Positions 23,256-32,569 of a DNA stretch of 64,000 nt are shown in pieces. Source of the DNA: CBDCGJ01 sp965216645 (lineage in GTDB: Bacteria > Pseudomonadota > Alphaproteobacteria > GCA-2731375); NCBI GenBank assembly GCA_965216645.1, contig CBDCGJ010000050.1:55846-119845 (forward strand), written 5' to 3'. A program made the translations under genes and the position numbers. Within the stretch, counting starts at the first letter, position 1. Every line of letters begins with the position of its first letter. The notes under the pieces are model-generated. The model did no database searches. It saw only the letters and a list, made by a program, of their open reading frames with translations, and was not told the DNA's origin.

Positions 23256-25982
23256 ATGACAGCCCAGGACCGTAAGGTACCGGTCTACTGCTACCAATGC
23301 GTGGCGGGACCGGACCTCCTCACCGTGCGCACGCAGGACGGCGTGGCGACGGAAGTCGAGCCCAACTTCAAGGCCGCGGAGGTGCATCCCGGCGGCGGCA
23401 AGGCCTGCGTCCGGGCTTATGGCCTGATCCAGAAGACCTACAACCCGAACCGCCTGCTGCAGCCGATGAAGCGGACCAACCCGAAGAAAGGTCGCGACGA
23501 AGACCCGGGTTTCGTGCCGATCAGTTGGGACGAGGCGCTGGACATCGTCGGCGACAAGCTGAAGGAAATCCGCGCCAAAGGCCTGCGCGACGACAGCGGC
23601 CTGCCCCGCGTCGCCGCCAGCTTCGGCGGCGGCGGCACGCCGACCTATTACATGGGCACCTTCCCCTGCTTCCTGGGCGCCTGGGGCCCGGTGGATTTCA
23701 GCTTCGGCTCCGGTCAAGGCGTTAAATGCGTGCATTCGGAGCACCTTTACGGCGAGCTCTGGCACCGCGCCTTTACCGTCGCCGGCGATACGCCGAACTG
23801 CAAGTTCCTGCTGTCCTTCGGCCAGAACGTGGAAGCCTCCGCCGGCGTCGCCGGAGTCTGGCGTCACGCCAAGGCGCGGGTGGAAAACCATCTGAAGCGG
23901 GTTCAGGTGGAGCCGCATAAATCGGTCACCGGCGCCTGCTCGGCCGAATGGGTGCCGATCAAGCCGAAGACCGACGCCGCCTTCATGTACGCCATGATGC
24001 ATGTGATGCTGCATGAAATGCCGCGCGACCGGCTCGACATCCCGTTCCTGAAGAACCATACCGGCTCCCCCTATCTGGTCGGGCCCAACGGTTTCTTCAT
24101 GCGGGATGCGGAAACCAAGAAACCGCTGATGTGGGACCTGAAGACGGAGCGCGCCGTGCCCTTCGACGACGAAGATGCGGACCCGGCGCTGGACGGCAGC
24201 TACACGGTCGACGGCATCGAACTCGGCGCCGACGACGAGGTTTTCGAGCATCAAGGCGTCGAGGTGCAGACCGCCTTCGGCAGGCTGGTCGATCACATGC
24301 AGCCCTATGACTGCGACTGGGCGGAAGGCGTCTGCGACATCCGCAAGGGCACTATTCGCCGTGTCACGGAAGAATTTGTCGACAATGCCTGTGTCGGCGA
24401 AACCATCGAGGTGGACGGCGAGATCCTGCCCTACCGCCCGGTTGCAATCACCCTGGGCAAGACCGTCAACAATGGCTGGGGCGGCTACGAATGCTGTTGG
24501 GCCCGAACATTGATCCCCTGCCTGCTGGGTGCGTTGGAAGTACCCGGCGGCACCCTCGGGACCACGGTCCGCCTGAACCGGCCGGCCGCCCCGCGCAGCG
24601 CTAGCGTCGCCCCCAATCCGGACGGTTTCATGCACTACCCCATGAACCCGACGGACAAGGAGACCTGGCAATCGAAGCCGGTGGTGCGGAATGCCCATAC
24701 GACACTGGTACCGCTCTCCGCCAGTTCGCCCTGGTCGCAGGCTCTGGGACCGACCCATCTGGCCTGGATGTTCACCGGTGACGGACCGAAGGAATGGCCG
24801 GAGCTGACCTATCCCGACCTCTGGTTCGTCTACCGCACCAACCCGTCGATATCCTTCTGGGATACCAAGCGGGTCAGCGAGCAGGTCGCCAAGTTCCCCT
24901 TCATCTGCGCCTTCGCCTATACCCTGGACGAAACCAACTGGATGGCGGACGTGCTGCTGCCGGAATGCACGGACCTGGAAAGCACGCAGTTAATCCGGGT
25001 CGGCGGCACCAAGTTTCAGGAGCAGTTCTGGGACCATGAGGGCGTCGCCCTGCGCCAAAAAGTCGTGGAAGCCCGCGGCAACACCATGGATATGACCGAC
25101 ATCGCCACCGAACTGGCGGCCCGGGCCGGGATTCTGGACAAGTATAACGGCGCCATCAACCGCGGCAGCGCCGGCGTGCCGCTGGCCGGCGACAGTTGGG
25201 ATTTCACGCTCGAGCCCGACCACAAGTACAAGAGCGAGGATATCTGGGATGCGGTCTGCCGCGGCGCCAGTGCCGAACTGACCGAGGGGCGGGAGACCGA
25301 CGGCCTCGACTGGTACAAGGAAAACGGCTACCGCACCCGGCCGATCTCGCGCCTCACCTGGTACCTTTTCCCGGAACTCCGGCGCCAAAAAATTCGCTTC
25401 GAAATGCCCTATCAGGAACGGCTCTATCGCGTCGGCATCGAACTCGGCAACCGCTTGCACGAGCAAAACATCCGCTGGTGGGATCATCAACTGACCGAAT
25501 ATCAGGCCCTGCCCAAGTTCGAGGATCCGGGCCGTTACTGGGAACAGGTCGCGGTCGAACATGGCGAGGATGCGGCGGAGACGCCGTTCTGGCTGATGAC
25601 CAGCCGCTCCATGCAGTATTCCTGGGGCGCTAACGTTTCGATCCAGATGATCCGGGAGATTTCGGACAATGTACGCGGCCACCGTGCCGTGGTGATGAAC
25701 ACCGGCAAGGCGCGGGAAATGGGCATCGAGGAAGGCGACATCGTCGAGGTCCACTCCAACGTCAACAAGACCCGCGGACCCGCCGTGCTGCGCCAAGGCA
25801 TCCGGCCGGATTGTCTGTTGATCATGGGCCAGTTCGATCACTGGGTGACACCTTATGCCAAGGACTTCAAGGCGCCGAGCATGAACGCGCTGGTGCCCAT
25901 GTCCCTGACCCTGACCGATGCCACCGGTTCCGCCGCCGATCTGGTCAAGGTCGGCCTCAAGGTGGTGGAGAAAGCCGCATGA
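23256..25982 (+). CDS. Molybdopterin oxidoreductase large subunit, phenylacetyl-CoA:acceptor oxidoreductase-like
   Basis: This 908-residue catalytic subunit belongs to the DMSO reductase superfamily. It starts VPVYCYQCVAGPDLLTV and has the N-terminal Fe-S region, the Mo-bis-pterin domains (FGSGQGVKCVHSEHLYG, with C158 as a candidate Mo ligand; FVYRTNPSISFWDT; DETNWMADVLLPECTDLE) and a C-terminal pterin-binding barrel. It lacks one usual Fe-S cysteine: C12, C15 and C51 are present, but the third position is Pro/Asp (D20). There is no Tat signal, so it is probably cytoplasmic. From memory the sequence resembles PadB, which oxidises phenylacetyl-CoA. The ligase, thioesterase, ferredoxin-like and membrane subunits around it fit an acyl-CoA-oxidising complex. 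Substrate confidence is moderate. Confidence 0.8.
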   Translation: MTAQDRKVPVYCYQCVAGPDLLTVRTQDGVATEVEPNFKAAEVHPGGGKACVRAYGLIQKTYNPNRLLQPMKRTNPKKGRDEDPGFVPISWDEALDIVGDKLKEIRAKGLRDDSGLPRVAASFGGGGTPTYYMGTFPCFLGAWGPVDFSFGSGQGVKCVHSEHLYGELWHRAFTVAGDTPNCKFLLSFGQNVEASAGVAGVWRHAKARVENHLKRVQVEPHKSVTGACSAEWVPIKPKTDAAFMYAMMHVMLHEMPRDRLDIPFLKNHTGSPYLVGPNGFFMRDAETKKPLMWDLKTERAVPFDDEDADPALDGSYTVDGIELGADDEVFEHQGVEVQTAFGRLVDHMQPYDCDWAEGVCDIRKGTIRRVTEEFVDNACVGETIEVDGEILPYRPVAITLGKTVNNGWGGYECCWARTLIPCLLGALEVPGGTLGTTVRLNRPAAPRSASVAPNPDGFMHYPMNPTDKETWQSKPVVRNAHTTLVPLSASSPWSQALGPTHLAWMFTGDGPKEWPELTYPDLWFVYRTNPSISFWDTKRVSEQVAKFPFICAFAYTLDETNWMADVLLPECTDLESTQLIRVGGTKFQEQFWDHEGVALRQKVVEARGNTMDMTDIATELAARAGILDKYNGAINRGSAGVPLAGDSWDFTLEPDHKYKSEDIWDAVCRGASAELTEGRETDGLDWYKENGYRTRPISRLTWYLFPELRRQKIRFEMPYQERLYRVGIELGNRLHEQNIRWWDHQLTEYQALPKFEDPGRYWEQVAVEHGEDAAETPFWLMTSRSMQYSWGANVSIQMIREISDNVRGHRAVVMNTGKAREMGIEEGDIVEVHSNVNKTRGPAVLRQGIRPDCLLIMGQFDHWVTPYAKDFKAPSMNALVPMSLTLTDATGSAADLVKVGLKVVEKAA

Positions 25983-26629
25983 CCCGCTATGTGATGGTCA
26001 TCGATCTCCGCCGCTGCGTCGGTTGTCAGACCTGCACCGCCGCCTGCCGGCATGCCAACGCGACGCCGCCCGGCGTGCAGTGGCGCCAGGTGCTGGATAT
26101 GGAAGTAGGCGAATTCCCCGACGTCGACCGGGTTTTCGTGCCGGTCGGTTGCATGCATTGCGCCGACCCGCCCTGCATGCATGTCTGCCCGTCCACCGCG
26201 ACCGGGCAGCGGGACGACGGCCTCGTCACCATCGACTACGACCTGTGCATCGGCTGCGGCTACTGTGCCGTTGCCTGCCCCTATCAGGCTCGCCACATCG
26301 TCCATGAGCCGCGCTTCGCTTATAAGGAAGGCGCCATGGACAATGAGGAGAAGCGCTTCGACGAGAAGCGCCTGGGCGTCGCCACCAAATGCACTTTCTG
26401 CATCGACCGCATCGATCTGGCGCAGGAGACCGGCCAGACCCCCGGCGTCGATCCGGAAGTAACGCCGGCCTGCGTCAACAGCTGCATCGCCGATGCCATG
26501 CATTTCGGCGACAGGGACGATCCCAACAGCAACGTGTCGCAACTGATCCGGGAGAACGAAACCTTCCGCATGCATGAGGAAGTCGGCACCGATCCGGGCA
26601 TCTACTATATCTGGGACGAGAAAGAATGA
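25979..26629 (+). CDS. Four-cluster ferredoxin-like electron-transfer subunit
   Basis: This 216-residue subunit has four [4Fe-4S] binding sets: CVGCQTCTAAC at 13-23, CMHCADPPCMHVCP, CIGCGYCAVACPY and a CTFCIDR ... CVNSC set. This is the DmsB/PhsB/PadC-like arrangement. The ATG overlaps the stop of the large subunit (ATGA), and its own stop overlaps the anchor gene, so all three are coupled. It moves electrons from the molybdenum subunit to the quinone-reactive membrane subunit. There is no signal peptide. Confidence 0.92.
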   Translation: MTRYVMVIDLRRCVGCQTCTAACRHANATPPGVQWRQVLDMEVGEFPDVDRVFVPVGCMHCADPPCMHVCPSTATGQRDDGLVTIDYDLCIGCGYCAVACPYQARHIVHEPRFAYKEGAMDNEEKRFDEKRLGVATKCTFCIDRIDLAQETGQTPGVDPEVTPACVNSCIADAMHFGDRDDPNSNVSQLIRENETFRMHEEVGTDPGIYYIWDEKE

Positions 26630-27513
26630 GCCAGATCGCCCCCTATCATCAAACCAACTGGGACTGGCGCGCCGCCGGTAACTTCATCGGCGGCGGCAGC
26701 GGCAGCGGCCTCGCCATCGCTGCCGCGGTCGGCTGGCAGAACGGCCTGACCTACTGGCCCATGGCGCTCTTGGCGATGATCCTGGTCGGCATCGGCCTGA
26801 TCTGCGTCTGGGCGGAGATCGGCAAGCCGTGGCGCGCCCTGCATGTCTATTTCCATCCGCAAACCAGCTGGATGACGCGGGAGGCCTTCGTCTCCCTGCC
26901 GCTCTTCGGCCTCGGCGTGCTCGCCGGCGGCGCCAGCCTGTTGGGCGGCTTCCCGGCTGCTTTGCTGGGGACGCTGATCTGGCTGACCGCGGCGATCGCG
27001 GCCTGCTATCTGTTCTGTCAGGCGCGCATCCTCTTTGCCTCGAAAGGTATCCCGGCCTGGCGCGACGAGCTGATCCAGCCGGTGATCATCGCCACCGGTC
27101 TGACCGAAGGCGCCAGCCTGTTGACCCTGTTCCTGGCCTTCGGGGCGGATAAGGTGACGGTCTGGGCGATCCTGCTGGCGCTGTTGATGGCCGCTCGTTT
27201 GGCGGCCTGGTTCCGCTATTTCGTTCGCCTGAGAGACGGCCGGGCGCCGAAGAAAAGCGTCGAAGTGCTGACCATCGCCAGTCAGCCGATCCTGCTCGGC
27301 GGCACCCTGGCGCCGCTGTTGATCACCTTCCTCGCTGCGCTGTTCGACAAAGCCTGGTTACTGGTCCCCGCCGGCCTGCTGGCTCTGGCCGCCGGCTGGT
27401 ACATGAAATACATCATCATCGCCAAGGCGGCTTACAATCAGGGCTTCGCCCTGCCCAACCTCCCCGTCCGCGGCCGCGGCAAGGTCAAAGGCGACAGCAA
27501 GCCGGGTTGGTGA
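26626..27513 (+). CDS. Membrane anchor subunit of molybdopterin oxidoreductase (DmsC/NrfD type)
   Basis: This 295-residue protein has about eight membrane helices. YHQTNWDWRAAGNFIGGGSGSGL opens it, and the motif AEIGKPWRALHVYFHPQTSWMTREAF (about 65-90) is typical of DmsC/PsrC-like quinone-binding anchors. The C-terminal GFALPNLPVRGRG matches the PadD/DmsC-related group as I remember it. It anchors the cytoplasmic catalytic subunits and passes electrons to the quinone pool. It overlaps the Fe-S subunit by 4 bases and ends the operon shortly before a REP-like hairpin. Confidence 0.88.
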   Translation: MSQIAPYHQTNWDWRAAGNFIGGGSGSGLAIAAAVGWQNGLTYWPMALLAMILVGIGLICVWAEIGKPWRALHVYFHPQTSWMTREAFVSLPLFGLGVLAGGASLLGGFPAALLGTLIWLTAAIAACYLFCQARILFASKGIPAWRDELIQPVIIATGLTEGASLLTLFLAFGADKVTVWAILLALLMAARLAAWFRYFVRLRDGRAPKKSVEVLTIASQPILLGGTLAPLLITFLAALFDKAWLLVPAGLLALAAGWYMKYIIIAKAAYNQGFALPNLPVRGRGKVKGDSKPGW

Positions 27514-27609
27514 CGATGGCGGACTACAACGCAAATCGGCTCTAAGAACAGTCGTCATGCCGCCTTTCTTTGCAACAGCAATGAGACGGTTTAACCTTGG
27601 TTGGAATGG

Positions 27610-27641
27610 GTCCCGGCGCTCCGCTGCGCTGCGGCCGGGAC
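27610..27641. repeat. GTCCCGGC/GCCGGGAC hairpin between convergent genes
   Basis: Perfect 8-base arms at 27610-27617 and 27634-27641 enclose CTCCGCTGCGCTGCG. It lies between the convergent anchor and VWA genes and could end both transcripts. It resembles the other GTCATCCCGG-type repeats. Confidence 0.6.
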
Positions 27642-27652
27642 GACAGCATTAT

Positions 27653-29305
27653 TCAATTCCGCTCTGTCAAATCCCCGGCCAGTTTCGCCAGTTCCAGAAA
27701 CTCCCGGCGATAGAGCGAGGGCGCTTGGCTCAGGCCGGTTTCCGCCAGGTCGACGATTTCCCCGTAGCCGAAGTTCTTCAGATAGGTGCCGCCGCGCAGT
27801 TTCTGGCCGAAGGCAGCGACGGCGGCGGCGAAGGCGAGATCGCCCTTGGCCGCGCCGGCTTGACTCAAAGCTTGGCTCGATAACGGTTGCGTGACCAGTT
27901 CGCTCTCATGGCCGCCCGGCATCTTGTAGCGCAGGCGGAGATGGCCGAACTCCGCCGGATTGGCATCGCGAGCAACCGCCGCCTCGCCGTAGCGCAGCGG
28001 CTTCAATTGGCGCGCGGCACTGCCAACTGGCGTCAGCTCATAAAGTGCGGTGACCGTGTGGCCGGCGCCGATCTCGCCAGCATCGACCTTGTCGTTGTCG
28101 AAGTCCTCCCGCCGCAGCTGTCGGTTGACATAGCCGATCAGGCGGTATTCGGCGACCTGCGCCGGATTGAACTCGATCTGGATCTTCACGTCCTTGGCAA
28201 TGGTCTGCAAGGTGCCGGAGATCTGCTCGACCAACACCTTGCGGGCTTCCCGCGCGCTGTCGATATAGGCGTAGTTGCCGTTGCCCACATCGGCCAGGCG
28301 CTCCATCATCGGTTCGTTCAGATTGCCGGTACCGAAGCCCAATGTGGTCAAGGCGATGCCTTTCTCCCGCTTGCGTTTGATCACGTCTTGCAGGCGGCCG
28401 ACATCGCTGATCCCGACATTGAAGTCGCCGTCAGAGGCCAGGATGACCCGGTTGATGCCGTCCTCAATGAAGGCCTTCTCAGCCATGGCATAGGCGAGCT
28501 TGAGCCCGGCCCCGCCCGCGGTCGAGCCGCCGGCGCGCAGTTGGTCGAGGGCCGCCTTGATGGCGCCGGCCTCGTTGCCCGGCGTCGGCTCCAGCACCAC
28601 GCCGGAGGCGCCGGCATAGACGACAATGGAAACCCGATCGTTTTCCGTTAGACCGCCGGTCAGCAGCTTCATGGCACTGACCACCAATGGCAGCTTCTTC
28701 GGCGAATTCATTGATCCGGAGACGTCGAGCAGGAAGACCAGGTTGGCGGGCTTGCGCTGCGATTGGTCCACCTCGAAGCCTTTCAGCCCGACCCGGAGCA
28801 GCACTGTCTCCGCATTCCACGGCGTCGTCGCCAGATCATAGTTGACCGAGAACGGCCGGGCCTCGTCGGCCGCCGGTGGATAGGCGTAGCTGAAGTAATT
28901 GATCATTTCCTCGATGCGCACCGCGTCCTCGGGCGGCAATTGTCCGTCAATCAAGAAACGGCGCACATTGGCATAGCTGCCCGTATCGACATCGACGGAG
29001 AAAGTGGAGACCGGATGCTCCGCCACCGCCTTCACCGGATTGTCGGTGATGTCCGCGTAGCGTTCGCGATCCCGCGGGCCGGGCGACCAATGGCCTGGCG
29101 GCGGCGCATACATCTTCGCCCCCGCGGCAGATTGGGCGCGACGCGTCTCCGTGGCCGGCGGTGATTTTTTCGCCATATAGGCATGGCGCGAGTCTTGCTC
29201 GCTCGTGCTCTTGCTTTCTTGATTGTTGGATTGTTTGACGTCGCAGGCCGACAGCAGCGCCAGGGCGCTGACCGCGCCGACAAGGATGAGTTTCGAGGCA
29301 TTCAT
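27653..29305 (-). CDS. Lipoprotein with von Willebrand factor A domain (YfbK-like)
   Basis: This 550-residue protein starts with a lipoprotein signal (MNASKLILVGAVSALALLSAC, Cys21). A YfbK-type N-terminal domain (STFSVDVDTGSYANVRRFL ... RIEEMINYF) follows. The VWA domain has an intact MIDAS DVSGSMNSP, and a C-terminal domain ends it. The ATG at 29305 with GGAGGG upstream gives the proper lipobox; the frame opens 7 codons earlier. The family is membrane-attached and binds divalent metal, but its role is poorly known. It is transcribed alone, 55 bases downstream of the nuclease gene. Confidence 0.88.
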   Translation of the reverse strand: MNASKLILVGAVSALALLSACDVKQSNNQESKSTSEQDSRHAYMAKKSPPATETRRAQSAAGAKMYAPPPGHWSPGPRDRERYADITDNPVKAVAEHPVSTFSVDVDTGSYANVRRFLIDGQLPPEDAVRIEEMINYFSYAYPPAADEARPFSVNYDLATTPWNAETVLLRVGLKGFEVDQSQRKPANLVFLLDVSGSMNSPKKLPLVVSAMKLLTGGLTENDRVSIVVYAGASGVVLEPTPGNEAGAIKAALDQLRAGGSTAGGAGLKLAYAMAEKAFIEDGINRVILASDGDFNVGISDVGRLQDVIKRKREKGIALTTLGFGTGNLNEPMMERLADVGNGNYAYIDSAREARKVLVEQISGTLQTIAKDVKIQIEFNPAQVAEYRLIGYVNRQLRREDFDNDKVDAGEIGAGHTVTALYELTPVGSAARQLKPLRYGEAAVARDANPAEFGHLRLRYKMPGGHESELVTQPLSSQALSQAGAAKGDLAFAAAVAAFGQKLRGGTYLKNFGYGEIVDLAETGLSQAPSLYRREFLELAKLAGDLTERN

Positions 29306-29359
29306 CACGGGTCCCTCCCCTATCAAAGTGGAGGGTGAGTTTTGCCGGCAAGTGCGGCG

Positions 29360-29833
29360 CTAGCGGGGCTGAAATAGGGTGATCAGATGGCCGAATTGTG
29401 GCGCGCACCAGCCCTGGCGCTTGCCGCCGTCATAAAGCCTGGCAAAGCCGTTGGCGATCAGCAGCTCCGCCATATCGTCCCCGGCGGCTGTGCGGAGTTC
29501 GGCCAAATAGCGGAATTTGCCCCGGCGCAGATTATAAAGCCGCACCCGTTGACCCGCGATCATGCGCTGCACAAATGCCTTGGCGACCCGGGCCCGCCCC
29601 CGTTCCCAGGGACAACGGCCGCGTAATTCCGGCACATCGACGCCGGCGAGGCGAATATTCTCCTGCACCACATGGCGTGGCCAAACATGGGCACGGACGA
29701 CAAAACTGTCCCCGTCGATTACCCGCACCACATCCGCGACGACCGGCCCGGCGATGACATCATCGGCGGACGCCAGCGATACCGGTGATACCGTGAAGCA
29801 GATCAGGAATGGCAATACCCGCCAAAAACCCAT
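29360..29833 (-). CDS. Secreted thermonuclease-like (staphylococcal nuclease-fold) protein
   Basis: This 157-residue protein has a signal peptide of about 23 residues (LPFLICFTVSPVSLASA). The SNase-like fold includes VVRVIDGDSFVVRA, ENIRLAGVDVPELRG (Arg/Asp region), CPWERGRARVAKAFV and a YLAELRT strand. The second catalytic Arg/Glu set is partly altered, with CPWERG rather than CxxE near that position, so activity is uncertain. It could be a periplasmic nuclease or a non-catalytic SNase-fold protein. Confidence 0.82.
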   Translation of the reverse strand: MGFWRVLPFLICFTVSPVSLASADDVIAGPVVADVVRVIDGDSFVVRAHVWPRHVVQENIRLAGVDVPELRGRCPWERGRARVAKAFVQRMIAGQRVRLYNLRRGKFRYLAELRTAAGDDMAELLIANGFARLYDGGKRQGWCAPQFGHLITLFQPR

Positions 29834-29902
29834 GAATACGACCCAAGGTTGTCAATTACTGACATTATAAGTCGATATTGGAGTTATTTCAACAGAAGGC
29901 GC

Positions 29903-30256
29903 TTATGTTACCAGTTTTTTCAACGTATGGCGGCGGTTGGTTGTATGGGGCCGGACTTCGCTGGGCCAGCGGCCGGCTTCAACCGCTTCGGCCCAGGCAT
30001 CGCTGAGCAACACGTCGGCGCTTTCGAGTTCGTAGATCGCGGTATAGGTCGGCTCGCCCTCGGCGACGATCTCCTGCACCTCGCCACCGAGAGAAAGGCG
30101 CAGGGGCGCGGTTTTGTAACGCCGCACCGAGAGTACGCCGGGCACCTCGAGCAGCAGGGGCACATGCTCCTGGTCATAGACTTCGTTGAACAAATCTTCC
30201 TTGTCCGCCGCCACGTCCATGCTGACGATGAAAAGATAACTCCCCTGTCCGGCCAT
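29903..30256 (-). CDS. Small protein, probably dimeric alpha-beta barrel fold
   Basis: This 117-residue protein starts MAGQGSYLFIVSMDV and has DLFNEVYDQEHVPLLLEVPGVLSVRRYKT, a pattern shared by EthD/DUF4286-type ferredoxin-like barrels. I do not recognise a specific function. The ATG at 30256 was preferred to the earlier 30322 because the upstream part is Arg-rich and overlaps the preceding hydrolase gene. The 23-base gap after the hydrolase suggests co-transcription. Confidence 0.7.
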   Translation of the reverse strand: MAGQGSYLFIVSMDVAADKEDLFNEVYDQEHVPLLLEVPGVLSVRRYKTAPLRLSLGGEVQEIVAEGEPTYTAIYELESADVLLSDAWAEAVEAGRWPSEVRPHTTNRRHTLKKLVT

Positions 30257-30279
30257 GGCCGCTCTCCTTCCGCGTTTGC

Positions 30280-31248
30280 TTACCCCAGTCCGTCGGCATA
30301 TTGCCACAAAGCGTCGGCGCATTTGATTGGATTTTCCAACACCATCAGGTGCCGTTGGCCCGGCATGACCAACGCCTCCCCACGCGCCATTTCGCCGGCG
30401 AGTTCGCGGATCGACGGTTCCAACGGCGAGACGCCTTCATTCAGCGCCGGATCGGCATAGTACATCCGCGTCGGCACGGCGACATGGACGGCGAGATCGA
30501 AGGTCGGCGCGTAACGGCCCATTTCATAGACACGGCTTTCGTTCCGCCCATCGCAACGCAGCTCATAGCCATCCGTCCGCCGCGTCACCGACGTGGCGAC
30601 CAACCAATCCAGCATCACCGGATCGATGGTCCGATAGGCCTGGATGCGGCCGCATTCTTCGCGGAAGTCGCCCAGACTGTCGAACCGGCGTCGGCGCCCC
30701 GCCGCCCAGCGTACAAATATGTCGGCACGGCCACCAGCCATCTTCTCCCGCTGCGCCGGGTCGCGCGGCCAGAGCGGTGGCTCGAACAGGGTGGCGCTGG
30801 CAAAGGGCACGGCTTGCTCGCGGCCGGCCCAGATCAAGAAACCGATACCGCCGACGGAGTGGGCGGCGAAATGCAAACGCCCGCCATCGCCGATCCCCGC
30901 CATGACTGCCGCGGTCACCGCCGCAAGATCGTCGGCGAACCTTTCCAACGCATAGTTCTCGGCCACCGCAGGATCGGGACTGTCCGACGCCCCGTGGCCG
31001 CGATGGTCATAGGCAAAGATATTGAACCGCTCCGCCAGCAGATCGAGATACGGCACATAGCAGCCAGCGTTGAAACCGTTGGCATGAGCGAACAACAGAT
31101 TGTCGCGTCCCGGTTTCTGATCGCGGTAGCGGTAAACCGTCAACTCGACCCCACCATGACCGGCGACCCGCCAGCTTTCGGCGACGTCGTCCGGTATGGT
31201 GCGGTCCGCCGGCAATACCTCGGGCGGGCCTGGTCGCAGATCTGTCAT
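30280..31248 (-). CDS. Alpha/beta-fold hydrolase
   Basis: This 322-residue hydrolase has the oxyanion region FAHANGFNAGCY (about 52-63), YDHRGHGASD and the nucleophile elbow AAHSVGG (about S149). The catalytic Asp is near ADPALNEG and the His in MPGQRHLMVLE. The family includes esterases, lactonases and C-C hydrolases, and the substrate is not evident. It precedes the EthD-like gene and follows the SCP2 gene on the same strand. Confidence 0.88.
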   Translation of the reverse strand: MTDLRPGPPEVLPADRTIPDDVAESWRVAGHGGVELTVYRYRDQKPGRDNLLFAHANGFNAGCYVPYLDLLAERFNIFAYDHRGHGASDSPDPAVAENYALERFADDLAAVTAAVMAGIGDGGRLHFAAHSVGGIGFLIWAGREQAVPFASATLFEPPLWPRDPAQREKMAGGRADIFVRWAAGRRRRFDSLGDFREECGRIQAYRTIDPVMLDWLVATSVTRRTDGYELRCDGRNESRVYEMGRYAPTFDLAVHVAVPTRMYYADPALNEGVSPLEPSIRELAGEMARGEALVMPGQRHLMVLENPIKCADALWQYADGLG

Positions 31249-31311
31249 ATGTGATGTTGGCTGGAAATCCTGCCGCCGAGATAGCGGCGGCCGGTCCTGA
31301 ACGCGCTGTGG

Positions 31312-31614
31312 TCAGGCCTTCATTACGCTTTGCAGTTTCATAGCGACGCTCATATCGCCTTCGATCTTCAGCTTGCCGGACATGAACGCAGCCATGCCGT
31401 CCAACTCGCCGGCCCGCATGGCGAGGAAATCGTCCAAGGCCATGCGCAACGTGCAATCCGCGTCCTTATCGTCGTTGCTGACCACGTTCGGCACCTGCTT
31501 GGCATCGACATGAATGATTCCGTCGTCGCCGAAATCGAATTTCACGACCGAGCCCAGGCCCGAATCCTCCCCAACGGCTTCCTTGAAGCCCTCGGTGATT
31601 TCCTCAAGTGACAT
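31312..31614 (-). CDS. SCP2 sterol-binding-domain protein
   Basis: This 100-residue single SCP2 domain reads FDFGDDGIIHVDAK, DADCTLRMALDDFLAMRAGELDGMAAFMSGKLKIEGDMSVAMKLQ. It forms a lipid/acyl-CoA-binding pocket. Stand-alone SCP2 proteins are common beside fatty-acid-oxidation genes, and a beta-oxidation operon lies 1 kb away. The 163-base gap to the divergent MBL gene holds both promoters; I see no distinctive site there. Confidence 0.9.
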   Translation of the reverse strand: MSLEEITEGFKEAVGEDSGLGSVVKFDFGDDGIIHVDAKQVPNVVSNDDKDADCTLRMALDDFLAMRAGELDGMAAFMSGKLKIEGDMSVAMKLQSVMKA

Positions 31615-31778
31615 TGCAACCCCTTTCGCTGAGTTTTCCGGGCCAATCCCCGACTAATCCGCGTCAAATTAGTGCATTTCGCCGAACCCGCCAAGGCAAA
31701 GCGGATAAAATTTGACCGTTAAATCAAAAAAATACGGGGTCCAAGATTGGTAGGGAACGAATTGGAAAGAAAATCACT

Positions 31779-32549
31779 GTGACCGATTTGAAAGTCGCTG
31801 ACACCTGGTATCGCACCCGGCGGGTCGATGACGATCTGACCTTGATTTGGGAGCCCCATGTGGATCCGCTGCTGCGCTGCAACATCTGGCATGTGCGCGG
31901 GCGGGACAAGGATCTGCTGGTCGATACCGGCCTCGGCATGCAGCCGCTGCGGCCGGCGATCGCGCATCTGGTTGACAAGCCCCTGGCGGCAGTGGCGACC
32001 CATATCCACTACGACCATGTCGGCGCCATGCATGAGTTCGAGGAGCGGTTGATCCACGGCGCCGAAGCGGCGGCGCTAGCGGACTATCGCGACTTCGCCA
32101 GCTTGCGGGTCAGCGATTTCGGCGACAGTTTGCGGGAATACTTCGAGGCGCGTGAGGATCTCGGCGACCTCCTAATCGACGCGCTGCCGAGCGGCGAATT
32201 CGATCTCGACAATTTCGGCATCCGCTCGGCCATGCCGACAGCGGAACTGGCGGAGGGCGGTATCCTCGATCTCGGCGACCGGTCGTTCGAAGTGCTGCAC
32301 TTGCCGGGCCATTCGCCGGGCAGTATCGGGCTCTGGGAAGCGGCCAGCGGCGTGCTGTTTTCCGGCGACGCCATCTATGACGGACCGCTGCTCGACGATA
32401 TCGAAGGCGCCGACATCCCCGATTATGTCGCCACCATGAAGCGCCTGCGCGAACTGCCGGTCCGCGTCGTCCATGGCGGCCACGATGCCAGCTTCGGCCG
32501 AGAGCGGATGATCGAGATCTGCGACGACTATCTGGCGTTAAGGGGGTAG
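31779..32549 (+). CDS. Metallo-beta-lactamase-fold hydrolase
   Basis: This 256-residue MBL-fold protein has the metal site THIHYDHVG (HxHxDH, about 78-86), a PGHSPGSIGLW motif, SGDAIYDG (bridging Asp) and VVHGGHD. The start is the GTG at 31779, with GGAAAG 15 bases upstream. The family covers thioesters, lactones, glutathione thioesters and others; the exact substrate is not evident. It is divergent from the SCP2 gene and convergent with the beta-oxidation operon. Confidence 0.9.
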   Translation: MTDLKVADTWYRTRRVDDDLTLIWEPHVDPLLRCNIWHVRGRDKDLLVDTGLGMQPLRPAIAHLVDKPLAAVATHIHYDHVGAMHEFEERLIHGAEAAALADYRDFASLRVSDFGDSLREYFEAREDLGDLLIDALPSGEFDLDNFGIRSAMPTAELAEGGILDLGDRSFEVLHLPGHSPGSIGLWEAASGVLFSGDAIYDGPLLDDIEGADIPDYVATMKRLRELPVRVVHGGHDASFGRERMIEICDDYLALRG

Positions 32550-32569
32550 TGCGAGGTCGCAACAAACCT

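Noticed and set aside
22815..24758. 647-codon open frame on the minus strand
   Set aside because: Antisense to the thioesterase and molybdoenzyme genes, which are strongly supported.
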